Part shown: positions 44,221 through 53,823 of the stretch, in pieces
How positions within the stretch are numbered: position 1 is the first letter of the stretch
Layout of the letters: the number at the start of each line of letters is the position of its first letter
Source: Solobacterium moorei
GTDB taxonomy: Bacteria; Bacillota_I; Bacilli_A; Erysipelotrichales; Erysipelotrichaceae
Length of the DNA: 64,000 nt
Reading direction: 5' to 3'
Assembly: GCF_036323475.1 (NCBI RefSeq)
Contig: NZ_AP028934.1
Location: 1,550,001-1,614,000, forward strand
Made by a program: the position numbers and the translations under genes
Notes under the pieces: model-generated
Databases searched by the model: none
Told to the model about the DNA's origin: nothing
Seen by the model: the letters and a program-made list of their open reading frames with translations, nothing else

Positions 44221-44747
44221 CTAGAATTTATCAAACTCAGCTTGGCCAGCCACCTTGCTATATTTCACTCCATCATTTGCTTTTTCAGTCCAAATATCTA
44301 GTACCATTCCAATTGTAAGTAAATCAAGTTCTGAAATGCTTATCCCCATTTCTACACATCTTAGTAGAAATAGGGCTGTTGTCATTTCCCTGCTACTTTT
44401 TGGAAGTTTTTTTTAGACTGAACTTCCGTTTCAAGGTTTGCTCCCCAAAGTTCAAGAATTTCAGGCAAGACTTCATAAATAGAAAACATTTCAAACTGGT
44501 CAAGCCAATCATCAATATTCCCCGGAATACTCCTATCTGCATGGTAAGCCATGATATAGGCTACATTTTCAAATATCTCAAGGTCATCAATTTCAAAAGA
44601 CCCTTCATTGGCCTTGAATGTTTTCTCCAGCTTTGAGAGGTCTTTGAAAATATCTCTTTTAAATTTAATTCTATATAGTCTAGGGATTGTAGCAGATGAA
44701 CGAAACTTTACATCAACCTCTCCTACTTTTACTGTTTTCTCAAGCAT
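44221..44747 (-). CDS. Tail assembly chaperone gpGT, made by -1 frameshift
   Basis: The upstream product (44382-44747, 121 aa, LEKTVKVGEVDVKFRSS ... KNFQKVAGK) is a gpG-type tail assembly chaperone. Near its end is AAAAAAC (44412-44406) in the X XXY YYZ phase. After a -1 slip the frame stays open for about 60 codons: LPKSSREMTTALFLLRC, GISISELDLLTIGMVLDIWTE, ending FDKF at 44221. This matches the G/GT arrangement conserved in long-tailed phages, where the ratio of the two forms is needed for tape measure assembly. Confidence 0.85.
44406..44412 (-). promoter_or_regulatory. -1 ribosomal frameshift slippery site
   Basis: A AAA AAC in the zero frame of the chaperone gene, an efficient bacterial slippery heptamer. 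It is located 27 bp before the zero-frame stop. Confidence 0.8.
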
Positions 44748-44758
44748 ATTTTCCCTCC

Positions 44759-45349
44759 TTATTTTCCTACCGGCTTTGGTGTTTCAGAATTAGCCTGTGG
44801 AATATAAACGCTCTTATACCAATTAGCATAGGTATCAGCTGATGTAGTATCTCCAGTTCTTGATTTTACAAGTCCATCTTCTCTTGGATCTGCAGTGAGT
44901 GATAGTGTTTCTGTTCCTGGTTCAATCGTATCTTCCTTTGTTTCAGATTCAATAGAAGGTCTTGATGCCGAGCAGTTATACAAAACGTGTCTGATTGCAT
45001 TTATATCTCCATCAAATTCAAATAAAAGTGCAAACTTTTCTGTTTCTGATACATCTGCCTTTTCTACAAGTACTCCGTTTTTATCCAGTTCTTCTTTTAG
45101 GATTTCCGTTCTAAACCACTCTGGTATCAGTGCAATTTCAAGGTCACCGCTATATCCGTTATTGGCAGTAGACCTAAAATACACTATGCCATCAGCATAA
45201 AAAGGACTGGATTCTCCTTCAGCTTCAAGGCTGATACTTACCGCCCCAGGAATTGCTTTAGGATTTTCATAAGAAAATGTCCCTTCGCTTGATTTTTTAA
45301 GTTTTGCTGCATGGACATTTTTAAGGTTATATTTCACTTTATTTCCCAT
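44759..45349 (-). CDS. Phage major tail protein
   Basis: 196 aa starting MGNKVKYNLKNVHAAKL, with AGGAAG upstream. Features of phi13-type major tail tube proteins: AVSISLEAEGESSPFYADG, NNGYSGDLEIALIPEWF, FALLFEFDGDINAIRHVLYN and the ESETKEDTIEPGTETLSL segment. It follows the tail-completion gene with an 11-bp overlap. Confidence 0.88.
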   Translation of the reverse strand: MGNKVKYNLKNVHAAKLKKSSEGTFSYENPKAIPGAVSISLEAEGESSPFYADGIVYFRSTANNGYSGDLEIALIPEWFRTEILKEELDKNGVLVEKADVSETEKFALLFEFDGDINAIRHVLYNCSASRPSIESETKEDTIEPGTETLSLTADPREDGLVKSRTGDTTSADTYANWYKSVYIPQANSETPKPVGK

Positions 45350-45671
45350 GATTTTCTTCCTCCATTTCAAAAATATATAAGACTTCATAGAGCTTTTCTG
45401 ACTCTATAAAGACCTCTGATTTGTTATAAAAAATGCCGTGCTCATCGAGCACAGCTTCTACTTTCTTTTCTATGTTCGGACTTTTGTAATCCGTATAGAT
45501 TTCAATATGAACTTCATTTGCTTTGAAGTAGACCTTCCCATCTGCTGAAAAGTTATCGCTCGCTGGCAGTAGATAAATAAGAAAAGGTGGCTCTGGCGAT
45601 TCCCCTTCAGCAAAGTGGTGATAAGCATTTGGAAGTCCTATACGCTTTATAATTTCAAGTAGCTTATCCAT
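45339..45671 (-). CDS. Phage tail terminator/completion protein
   Basis: 110 aa; LPNAYHHFAEGESPEPPFLIYLL and VHIEIYTDYKSPNIEKKVEAVL fit the tail terminator family that closes the tail tube. Position between the gp10-like and major tail genes agrees. Confidence 0.7.
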   Translation of the reverse strand: MDKLLEIIKRIGLPNAYHHFAEGESPEPPFLIYLLPASDNFSADGKVYFKANEVHIEIYTDYKSPNIEKKVEAVLDEHGIFYNKSEVFIESEKLYEVLYIFEMEEENHGK

Positions 45672-46044
45672 TGGAAATAGCCTCCTTTATCTCTTCTTCA
45701 AATACCTTTATAGCCCTTTCTTCAGCATTTGCTATATGTGGTCTAGCAGATACTCTTCCTCCTCCACGCTTTGCATGACCAAATTCGAGAAGGTGGGTAA
45801 GCTGATATTTGTTTTTTGAATGAACTACAAGCTCTAAACTGCTAGATGTTTCTCTCACAGTTTTCACAGTCCAGCTTTTAGAATACTTACCTGTATCACT
45901 TGGAGCATTCGCACTGATTTCATCACGCACTGTCTTTCCGGCTTTTTGAACTGCCTTCTTCACATTTTCCGTTGTAACATCAGCATATTTTTCCAGTTCC
46001 TTCATCACTTCAGATGAAAGGCTATCAATTTTTATCTTGCTCAT
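45664..46044 (-). CDS. HK97 gp10-like head-tail joining protein
   Basis: 126 aa with the typical AVQKAGKTVRDEISANAP, DTGKYSKSWTVK, LTHLLEFGHAKRGGGRVSARPHI segment. Overlaps both neighbours by a few bases. Confidence 0.9.
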   Translation of the reverse strand: MSKIKIDSLSSEVMKELEKYADVTTENVKKAVQKAGKTVRDEISANAPSDTGKYSKSWTVKTVRETSSSLELVVHSKNKYQLTHLLEFGHAKRGGGRVSARPHIANAEERAIKVFEEEIKEAISNG

Positions 46045-46373
46045 CTCTCACACCTCTTACAATGAAGTTTTAGACTTTTTTTCCTATAATTCATGTGGTC
46101 AATTCCTTCAATTTCATAAATATCATTATGAAAAATAACTCTATAACCAACGGAAGATAAGACCGATACTTCCTTACTATAGCGAATGGTAAAGTCAATC
46201 TTGCTTTCATCCCATATAGCACCACTGCTTGTTTGTTCCTGCGGACTTTCACTGCTGATAGTTGCATGGCAAGAGTAGTATTTACTCCACACATTTTTAT
46301 GGTTTCCTATTTTATCCACTTCAATTTTGCTTTTTTCTATAGTAATGCGTTCATTTAATAGTGAAACTTTCAT
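46041..46373 (-). CDS. Phage head closure protein
   Basis: 110 aa; LLNERITIEKSKIEVDKIGN, VWSKYYSCHATISS, FTIRYSKEV and YEIEGIDHMNYRKKSLKLHC match the SPP1 gp16/HK97 head-tail adaptor family. Four-base overlap with the next gene. Confidence 0.85.
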   Translation of the reverse strand: MKVSLLNERITIEKSKIEVDKIGNHKNVWSKYYSCHATISSESPQEQTSSGAIWDESKIDFTIRYSKEVSVLSSVGYRVIFHNDIYEIEGIDHMNYRKKSLKLHCKRCER

Positions 46374-46651
46374 TAAAATCCCGCCTTTCTTACTCCAAAT
46401 AACATGGATCTAAGTGTAATCGTTAGCTCATGATGGTCTGCCTCTTCCCTATGTTCATAAAGATAGGCGGCAGCATATAGCACTGCCACCTTGTATTCTT
46501 CAAAATTTTCAACAATGATTTCATCTTCATCTTTTCTTGCTATAGCAAGACACATTTTTTCAGAAGACTTTATAAGGGTGCTAATCAGATTATCATCTTC
46601 ACTTGTATCCACCCTCAGATAGTTTTTCATTTCTTCAAGACTTACAACCAT
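46373..46651 (-). CDS. Phage head-tail connector (gp6-like)
   Basis: 92 aa. Starts MVVSLEEMKNYLRVD with GGGGGTGC upstream; DDNLISTLIKSSEKMCLAIA and AVLYAAAYLYEHREEADHHE are typical of the gp6-like connector family. Confidence 0.85.
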   Translation of the reverse strand: MVVSLEEMKNYLRVDTSEDDNLISTLIKSSEKMCLAIARKDEDEIIVENFEEYKVAVLYAAAYLYEHREEADHHELTITLRSMLFGVRKAGF

Positions 46652-46673
46652 AACTAGCACCCCCTTTCATTTT

Positions 46674-47855
46674 TTATGCACTAGCAGTAAGTTTTACCGG
46701 AAGAATCTGAATGGCCTCTTTTAATACAAGTTTGCCGTCTACTCTTTCTTTTGCCACAAAACCAATCATGCCGTTACCAGCAAATAATTCAGTAAGTTCC
46801 TTAAAAGAACGAGTCCCTCTATCTCCGATATTGTAATAACTATAATCACCAAAGGCGATAGCATTTTCTGGTGCAAAAGCTGAAGTATATACTGGATATC
46901 CTAGAACTCTATTTGGTTCTCCTTCCTGGTAAGAAGGTTGCCAAATATATGCACCGTTATTATCTTTGAGCTTTCTAACTAGTGAGATGGTCTTATCATT
47001 CATGATAAAAGCGGCCTTTTTACGATATGGTCGTTTTAAGGAATGGATAAGGTCAATCAAATCATCACTCTTAATTCCTGTTACTTCTTTTAAGAAAGTG
47101 CCTCCCTCTTTCTTGTTAAAGATGCCTGTTGGCTTTCCTGTTCCATCACCGTTTAAGAAGGCATCTTCCTCAGCATTTGCCAGTGCTTTTCCAAAAGCCT
47201 CTAAAATATGATTTTCTAGTTTAAAGGCATTATCATATAAAAGTTCTTCTGTAATTTTGACTGCAACATGGAGCTTATGGGCATCAAGAAGTACCTGTGC
47301 AAACTTGGAATCACCAAAGTTTAATGCTCCACCTTCTTCAATCCAAGCAGCTGCAGGATCTGACATGGCAATATTAATCTTATGCTGACCACTTGTGGTA
47401 ATAACAGTCGCCAGTCCACGCATGATATTTTCTTCTTCAAGCGTTTCAATTAGTCTACTATCATATTCTTCCGGTACTAGATAACCACCATCGGCATCCA
47501 CACCTTCCTGCAAAATATCACTTACTTTCTTGAAGTTCGTTCTAAGTGCTGTAAGCATGGACTCTTTATATTCATCTCTTGCTCTACCTTTCTTTTCAGG
47601 CTTATCATCAACCTTCATTGGTTTTGTTACAATAGCATCAGACAGAGGCTTAGATAGTTCTTTATCCATTTCCTCAATCTTCTGCAGACGCTCAATTTCT
47701 AAGCTATAGTTATGGACTTTCTTTTCCATTTCATCATAGGCCTTAGCATCTTCTTCAGAAATAAGTCCATCCTTATCTCTCTTGCTATCAAGGAATGCTT
47801 TCGCACCCTCCCAAGCCTTATTACGTTTTTCAATCATTTCTAAAATCTTACTCAT
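46674..47855 (-). CDS. HK97-family major capsid protein
   Basis: 393 aa. An N-terminal coiled-coil scaffold domain (about residues 1-100, KRNKAWEGAKAFLDSKRD) is normally removed by the protease. Then EGVDADGGYLVPEEYDSRLI, ITTSGQHKINIAMSDPAAAW, EEDAFLNGDGTGKPTGIFN and GYPVYTSAFAPENAIAFGDY, the HK97 fold core. Length is normal. Confidence 0.95.
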   Translation of the reverse strand: MSKILEMIEKRNKAWEGAKAFLDSKRDKDGLISEEDAKAYDEMEKKVHNYSLEIERLQKIEEMDKELSKPLSDAIVTKPMKVDDKPEKKGRARDEYKESMLTALRTNFKKVSDILQEGVDADGGYLVPEEYDSRLIETLEEENIMRGLATVITTSGQHKINIAMSDPAAAWIEEGGALNFGDSKFAQVLLDAHKLHVAVKITEELLYDNAFKLENHILEAFGKALANAEEDAFLNGDGTGKPTGIFNKKEGGTFLKEVTGIKSDDLIDLIHSLKRPYRKKAAFIMNDKTISLVRKLKDNNGAYIWQPSYQEGEPNRVLGYPVYTSAFAPENAIAFGDYSYYNIGDRGTRSFKELTELFAGNGMIGFVAKERVDGKLVLKEAIQILPVKLTASA

Positions 47856-47861
47856 AGTGTT

Positions 47862-48602
47862 CTACCTCCAATTTTTTATTAAAAAAAGACGGTCCATTAA
47901 TTCATCCGCCTTGATACCTTTATTTGTTTCTTTGTTTTCTATCTTGCATTTTGATGCAATCTTATCCATCAGTGAATTAACTACCTGTGCTTTTGAATAC
48001 ATCGTGCTCACTTGCGGAACTTCCATATCAGTTGTTTCACTTCTTTTTAAGATATCATCTGCAAAGCCAAGCTCCACTGCTTTATGTGCATCCATCCATG
48101 TTTCCGAATCCATTAGATGGGATAGTTTTGCTCTGGACATCCCAGTCTTAATTTCATAAGCATTGATGATAGATTCTTTCACTTCATCTAGCATTGAGAT
48201 TGCTTTTTCAATCTCACCCTTATTTCCAAAAGCGATGGTCATAGGATTATGGATCATTAGCATGGACACCGGACTCATTAAAACTTTTGTACCTGCCATC
48301 GCAATAACAGATGCTGCACTTGCTGCTATTCCATCAATTTTTACTGTGACATCTCCTTTATAGTCGATTAGCATATTGTAGATTTGGGCTGCTGCCACGC
48401 AGTCACCTCCTGGCGAGTTAATCCAAACAGTAATGTTTCCATTCCCCTGATTTAACTCCTCTTTAAAAAGCTGTGGTGTCACATCATCATCAAACCACGA
48501 TTCTTCAGCTATCGTTCCATTAAGGAATAGGATGCGTTCTGTCACTTCCTCTTCGTTTTGGTTTCTCATTACTTGATTCTTCCACTTCCAAAACTTCTTC
48601 AT
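47862..48602 (-). CDS. ClpP-like head maturation protease
   Basis: 246 aa from the ATG at 48602, which follows AAAGGAGGAAGAACCT; the frame overlaps the portal end by 83 bp. ClpP-type catalytic signs: INSPGGDCVAAAQIYN, the Ser in DGIAASAASVIAMAG and His in SMLMIHNPMTIAFGN, with Asp in MDSETWMDAHKAVELGFADDI. It cleaves the capsid scaffold domain. Intact. Confidence 0.93.
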   Translation of the reverse strand: MKKFWKWKNQVMRNQNEEEVTERILFLNGTIAEESWFDDDVTPQLFKEELNQGNGNITVWINSPGGDCVAAAQIYNMLIDYKGDVTVKIDGIAASAASVIAMAGTKVLMSPVSMLMIHNPMTIAFGNKGEIEKAISMLDEVKESIINAYEIKTGMSRAKLSHLMDSETWMDAHKAVELGFADDILKRSETTDMEVPQVSTMYSKAQVVNSLMDKIASKCKIENKETNKGIKADELMDRLFLIKNWR

Positions 48603-49849
48603 TAGGTTCTTCCTCCTTTCCATCTTTACCTGCAAATGCTCCTGCCCTTTTAAGCGGGAGCATATTTCCATTTATGAGATATAGGTCACCTCCATCTTCA
48701 CTTGGAATACGGTCTAGGTTTTCTAATTCTCTAATATCGTTCGCTGACATCCATCCGTTTTGTCTTGCTGTAGCATAGCCATTCATTCTAGATTGATAAT
48801 CACCACGAAGGAGTCCATCCACATTGAATTTGACATAGTACTTTTTCTTTTCCTCCTCAGTAAAAAGCCTTCGAACAATAGACTGTTCCCATCTTGCTAC
48901 CCAAGGATCAAGGGTGTACTTTACAAACTCAAGTGACTGTTGCTCAATATTAGAAAAGCTCGACTTCTCAAGGTCACCTACCATGTGAGGTGGCACTCTG
49001 AAAATACGAGCAATCTCATTGATTTGAAATTTTCTTGTTTCTAAAAACTGTGCTTCATTTGGAGAAATGGAAATGGGTGTATACTTCATTCCTTCTTCCA
49101 ATATTGCTATCTTATGACTGTTTCCTCCAAAGAATCCTTTTGACCAGCTTTCCCTCATAGCCTTAGGATCCTTTACTGTTCCGGGGTACTCCAAGATTCC
49201 ACTTGGCGTTGCTCCATTAGCAAAGAACTTAGCTCCATATTCTTCGGTTGCGATTGCCATACCTATGGCATTTTTAGCCATCGCAATTGGTGAATAGCCG
49301 ACAAGTCCATCAAAACCAAGTCCAGGAATATGAAGAACATCTGACTCGTTTAACTTAACAATCCCTTGTCTTTCTGTTCCTGCATCTGAATCACTTACAA
49401 AATATTCATAGTAAATTTGGCCTTTATCATCTCTATCTACCTTCATCCTATCTGGCATAAGCGGATAGAGTCCTAAGACTTCACCCTTACCATTTCTGAT
49501 AATCTGAGCATAGGCATTACCCCAAAGCAGTAAATGCGTCATCATGGTTTCCCTAAAGACAAAGCTTGTCATCTCTGGATTTGGTTCATCATACAGTACC
49601 TTATATAACGGATGCTCTATTGCTTTTTCAGTTCCTGTATCGGTTCTAAGGTATACATGAAGTGGCAAACTTGCAACTGCTTCAGATAAAATACGTACAC
49701 AACTATATACTGCGGTCATCTGCATAGCCGAGCGTTCATTTACTCTTCTTCCAGATGATGAGCCACCCATCAAGAAGCTATATGCACTTCCATTTGTTCT
49801 ATGTTATAGGCTTATCACGACTTTTAAATAATCCACTTAATATTCCCAT
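48520..49849 (-). pseudogene. HK97-family portal protein with N-terminal frameshift
   Basis: From 49773 the frame codes a normal portal: VNERSAMQMTAVYSCVRILS, LLLWGNAYAQIIRN, LNESDVLHIPGLGFDGL, FQINEIARIFRVPPHMVGDL, QSRMNGYATARQNGWMSAND. The natural start is upstream at 49849 (AGGAGG, MGILSGLFKSRDKP) but runs into a stop; the bridging RTNGSAYSFL is in another frame, so an indel lies at about 49805. A shorter protein from 49773 could still be made, lacking about 25 residues. Confidence 0.8.
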
Positions 49850-49875
49850 TAACATTCCTCCTAATTTTCTATATC

Positions 49876-49907
49876 AAAAAAGCACCTACTGTAATTAGTA
49901 GATGCTT
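49876..49907 (-). terminator. Terminator of the AAA-DUF4143 gene
   Basis: Minus strand: AAGCATCTACT-AATTAC-AGTAGGTGCTT followed by TTTT. Strong intrinsic terminator 22 bp after the stop codon. Confidence 0.85.
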
Positions 49908-49929
49908 ATCGTTATGTTCTTTCATTATT

Positions 49930-51249
49930 TTATTTTAATAGCCATTCAATTACATCAATAGATTGAATCCCATCATATTCATCGTCAAGTGCTTTATCTA
50001 AAGTAATAACCATTTTTTTATAATTATTATGGATTTTTTGTAACGATTTTAATTCTCTTTCTCTTACCAATTCATTTTTCATGCTTTCAGTTACTTGAAT
50101 ATACATTTTTTCATTTGCACTTGTAGCAATAAAATCTACCTCTAAATTATCAATTTTTCCAATTGCCACATCAAACCCGCGTCTTAGCAATTCAAAGTAA
50201 ACTATATTCTCTAAAGAATGTCCTCTGTCTCTATCTCTAAACCCAAGTAAATAATTTCTTAGTCCAATATCCACTATATAATACTTGCCAAGTGTTCTTA
50301 GATACTCTTTTCCCTTTATATCAAATCTCTTAACATCATAAAACATATATGATTCTTTTAATGCTCCTACATATGATGCAATAGTTTGCGTTGCTGGTTT
50401 CCCTTGTCGTTCACGATTTTGGATCATGTTTTCAGATACAAGCGTATTGCTTACCGAATTAAGAGATGTATTATTTCCAATATTATCTGCTAAAAATAAT
50501 ATGATTTTCCTAAGTAATTCTGCATCAGTAATTTGTCTTAAGCCTCTTCTTTTTTCACGTTCAAAGATATCTCTAACAACTACAGTTGAATATACCCCAT
50601 CGAGTAAAGTCATCGCTTTGTCTTGTTCAAGCCCAACATCTGCTATCCCGGGCATACCACCATATCGCATATAGGCATCAAATAAGTCTCTGATTTCAAC
50701 AATTTCATCATTCTCATTTACTGCTCTTTTTCTCTTTTCCCCAATTGGTGTTTTATATTCCTTTAATTTATATCCATGAAAATCTATAAATTCCTTAAAT
50801 GATAATGGATACATTTTTATTTCTACATACCTACCAGATAAATATGTAGAGTATTCCGATGACAATAGATATGAATTGGACCCAGTTATATATATGTCGC
50901 AGTCAAAATCAACTCGAAATGAATTTATAGCATCTTCCCACCTTTCTATCCTTTGAAGTTCATCAAAAAATAAATAAGCCCTTTTTGTGGTTGGAATTTT
51001 TTTCTTTACATATTCATATAATTCTTTGTAATTCATCTCTTGAAACTCAAGGGATTCAAAATTTATTGCAATAATCTGATCTTGTTTAACTCCAGAATTT
51101 AAAAGATATTCCTGCATTAGTTTTAATAAACTTGATTTTCCACATCTTCTAATTCCTGTTATAACCTTTACAGGTTCTTTGTCTTTAAATGCAATCAATT
51201 GATTCAGGTATATATTTCTAGTTTTTAGCTTTTTCTCATAGTGCAACAT
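49930..51249 (-). CDS. AAA ATPase with DUF4143 domain (cargo gene)
   Basis: 439 aa. Walker A GIRRCGKSSLLKLM (about 31-44), Walker B RAYLFFDELQRIERW, sensor ITGSNSYLLSSEYSTYLSGR, then a winged-helix part and the C-terminal DUF4143 nuclease-like fold (LENIVYFELLRRGFDVAIG, NLEVDFIATSANEKMYIQV). The E...D-F motif resembles PD-(D/E)XK enzymes. Biological role of this family is not established. It separates portal from terminase, has its own strong promoter and terminator and an AGGAGG site, and so behaves as an autonomous cargo gene. Confidence 0.88.
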   Translation of the reverse strand: MLHYEKKLKTRNIYLNQLIAFKDKEPVKVITGIRRCGKSSLLKLMQEYLLNSGVKQDQIIAINFESLEFQEMNYKELYEYVKKKIPTTKRAYLFFDELQRIERWEDAINSFRVDFDCDIYITGSNSYLLSSEYSTYLSGRYVEIKMYPLSFKEFIDFHGYKLKEYKTPIGEKRKRAVNENDEIVEIRDLFDAYMRYGGMPGIADVGLEQDKAMTLLDGVYSTVVVRDIFEREKRRGLRQITDAELLRKIILFLADNIGNNTSLNSVSNTLVSENMIQNRERQGKPATQTIASYVGALKESYMFYDVKRFDIKGKEYLRTLGKYYIVDIGLRNYLLGFRDRDRGHSLENIVYFELLRRGFDVAIGKIDNLEVDFIATSANEKMYIQVTESMKNELVRERELKSLQKIHNNYKKMVITLDKALDDEYDGIQSIDVIEWLLK

Positions 51250-51273
51250 ACCATATCCCTCCTTTTTGATTAC

Positions 51274-51302
51274 ATTATACCCTAAACTTTTATTTTTATC
51301 AA
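51274..51302 (-). promoter_or_regulatory. Promoter of the AAA-DUF4143 gene
   Basis: Minus strand: TTGATA (51302-51297), 17-bp spacer, TATAAT (51279-51274). Near-perfect sigma-A promoter; RBS 10 bp further on. Confidence 0.8.
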
Positions 51303-51331
51303 GTTTGAGGTATCAATTCCCTAAACTTAAT

Positions 51332-51365
51332 CTTATTTCAGAAAATCAAGTTTTTCTGAAATAAG
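51332..51365. terminator. Hairpin isolating the cargo gene from terminase
   Basis: CTTATTTCAGAAA-5nt-core-TTTCTGAAATAAG is an almost perfect long stem between terminase and the cargo promoter. No long U-run outside the stem, but the AT-rich arm could terminate. The remaining gap 51366-51527 has no gene. Confidence 0.55.
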
Positions 51366-51527
51366 GATGACTCTTCCCTATCCATATTTCAAAAACAGAT
51401 ACCTACATAAATACACTCCCTATTTCTTTCGCCTAATTATAGTATATTTTTAGGCGATTATTTATACTTGGCACTTTCTTCTGTGCGTTATAAAAGAAAA
51501 AACAACGCACAAAAGCAAGTCTTATCT

Positions 51528-52391
51528 TTACAGAAATAAAATACCTCTACTATCATAAACACTTTCTGTATTTTGATTCCCACACCTAATTGCCCTATCA
51601 AGTGCCATGATGGTAGCAATCGCACCATCAATTTTTTCTGTAGACTTTTCCTTATCTGCTTTGATGTTTCCTGCAGGGTCTGTCCTAATAAATATATTAT
51701 CCATATTCCATCTAAGAACAGGATGCCCACCATGAGCAATTTTTTGTTCTAGTGTTAATTTCATAAGTTCTTTCGTTGGTGGGGACATATCCTTAAACCC
51801 TTGTCCGAATGGAACAACAGTAAATCCCATATTTTCTAAGTTCTGCACCATCTGAACAGCACCCCATCTATCAAAGGCAACCTCTCTGATATTAAATCTT
51901 TCTCCAAGTTTTTCTATAAAGCTTTCTATATATCCATAGTGAACTACATTTCCTTCTGTTGTCTGAATGTACCCTTGCCTTTCCCATATATCATATGGAA
52001 CATGGTCTCGCTTGACCCTTAAATCTAAGGTATCCTCTGGTAACCAAAAATATGGAAGTATCACAAATTTATCTTCTTCATCTGTCTGTGGAAAGACTAA
52101 AACAAAGGCTGTAATGTCTGTTGTAGAGGAAAGGTCTAAGCCTCCATAACATACTCTTCCTTCAAGTTCATCTTCATTAACTGCAAAGGAACACGAATCC
52201 CATTTTTCCATTGGCATCCACCTAATTGCTTGTTTTACCCACTGGTTAAGTCTTAACTGTCTAAAGGAATTCTCCTCACCAGGATTTTGCTTTGCTGATT
52301 CACAGGCAGCTTTTACCTTATCCATCACTCGTATATTTTCAGAATCTAAAGTTGGTGTAATATATGGCTCTGCAGGTGTAGGAAAATCCAC
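51528..52391 (-). pseudogene. Phage terminase large subunit, N-terminally truncated
   Basis: The C-terminal half of a terminase: LNQWVKQAIRWMPMEKWDSC, YGGLDLSSTTDITAFVLVFP (nuclease Asp), HYGYIESFIEKLGERFNIRE, VAFDRWGAVQMVQNLENMG, STEKIDGAIATIMALDRAI. The ATPase half is missing. The frame continues past the junction at about 52351 into antisense of a helicase gene (MDFPTPAEPYIT), which is not terminase sequence. DNA packaging is therefore impossible with this copy. Confidence 0.9.
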
Positions 52392-53454
52392 ACTAATAAA
52401 TCATGTTTCCCACTATTTGAATGATGCAGCCAAATTATACCTAACCCAAACAAATCCCGCAAAAGAGAACTTGATGCGAAAGATTGATGCTGACAATACA
52501 ACTTTTTCAACGATTGAAAGTTTTAAACGCCAAGGCTCTTTTACAGAATATAAATTATTGGTTATCGATGAATGTAGTACCGTTAGCAATAAGGATATGG
52601 TTGAGGTTCTGCAAAAGGCAAATTTTGAAATGCTCTTACTGGTTGGAGACACTTATCAGATTGATGCGATTCAATTCGGAAATTGGTTCTCGGTATTAAA
52701 ATCATTTTTACCAGAAAGTGCCGTATTTGAACTTACCCAGCCTCATCGAACTAAGGATGAACGATTGCTTGAACTGTGGGACAAAGTTAGACAGATGGAT
52801 GATACAGCTAAAGAAGTCATCGAAAGAGAAAGCTATTCCTTAAAAGTAGATGAAACCTTACTCTCTTCACTTGAACCTGGCGAGGCTATTCTCTGCCTAA
52901 ATTATGATGGTTTGTATGGAATCAACAACATCAATAGATTCCTACAGGAAAGCAATCCTAGCCCTGCTGTTCAGTGGGATGTTCAGCAATATAAAGTTGG
53001 AGATCCGATTCTCTTCCTTGATTCGGATAGGTTCTTTCCTGTCATACACAACAATATGAAGGGAATTATCAAGAGAATAGAAATTCTAGACCCCGACACC
53101 CACGATGAACGCATTCAGTTTGATGTTGAGATACCTAAGGTAGTAGATGAAAGTGACCTTAGGCACATGAGTCTCCAACTACTTGAATGTTCGGAAACCG
53201 AAGAAAAATCACTAATCAGATTTTGTGTACACAAATTAAAGAGTGCTGATGAGGTGGAAGAATTAGTAACTCACAATATCTTCTACACTGCTATCACAAG
53301 AGCCAGAGAAAAATTAAAAATCTACTGGACTCCTGAAGTCGAGGAAAAGGTTATTAACCGAATCAGACCACGAGATATCAGTAAAGATGTCGAACTCTTG
53401 AAAAACTATCTCACAGAAAAACAGCAAGAAGAATCATTTGATTTTTGGTTGTAA
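52351..53454 (+). pseudogene. SF1 helicase (RecD/UvrD-type), N-terminally truncated
   Basis: The frame runs from the junction with terminase: GVIYGSAGVGKSTLINHVS (Walker A), LVIDECSTVSNKDM (Walker B), LLLVGDTYQIDAIQFGNW (motif III), ELTQPHRTKDERLLELW (motif IV), and near the end THNIFYTAITRAREKLKIYW (motif VI). The domain ahead of Walker A is gone, and no native start remains (an internal ATG is at 52417). AAGGAGG after its stop starts a small XRE gene, so they form one operon. Confidence 0.8.
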
Positions 53455-53470
53455 AGCAAGGAGGTTGATT

Positions 53471-53647
53471 ATGCGAATCAGTTACAACAAATTATGGAAG
53501 ATGTTAATTGACAAAGAAATGAACAGGAATGATCTTAAGGAGGCTGCCGGAATCAGTGCAGCTTCCATTGCCAAATACTTCTATCTATCCAACTATAAAA
53601 ATCAACCTCTTTGCAGCTATCAAAACGCAAAAAATCCGAGGACCTAG
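53471..53647 (+). pseudogene. XRE-family regulator, C-terminally truncated
   Basis: Starts MRISYNKLWKMLIDKEMNRN with AAGGAGG upstream, then DLKEAAGISAASIAK, the HTH of small XRE proteins often found beside restriction-modification or helicase genes. After about residue 36 the expected LGKGENVTTD-type continuation is replaced by unrelated sequence, so the gene is cut at about 53575. 53648-53823 holds a hairpin CCGAGGAC/AATCCTCGG (53636-53669) and no gene. Confidence 0.6.
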
Positions 53648-53823
53648 ATTTATGTCCAAATCCTCGGAAAGGCCTTATATTTCGAGCATTTTCACACTAT
53701 CAATTATGTGTTTTAGTCAACAGACATACGCTCTCAACATGTATTGAGTGGTCAGTATGGATAAAATTTCATATTTCTCAAAAGCCTCACATGTGGGAAT
53801 ATGTCCATAAATGCTAGAAACTT

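Noticed and set aside
53438-53470. Upstream start for the truncated XRE gene
   Set aside because: The ATG at 53471 has AAGGAGG at ideal distance; the upstream extension overlaps the helicase end in another frame.
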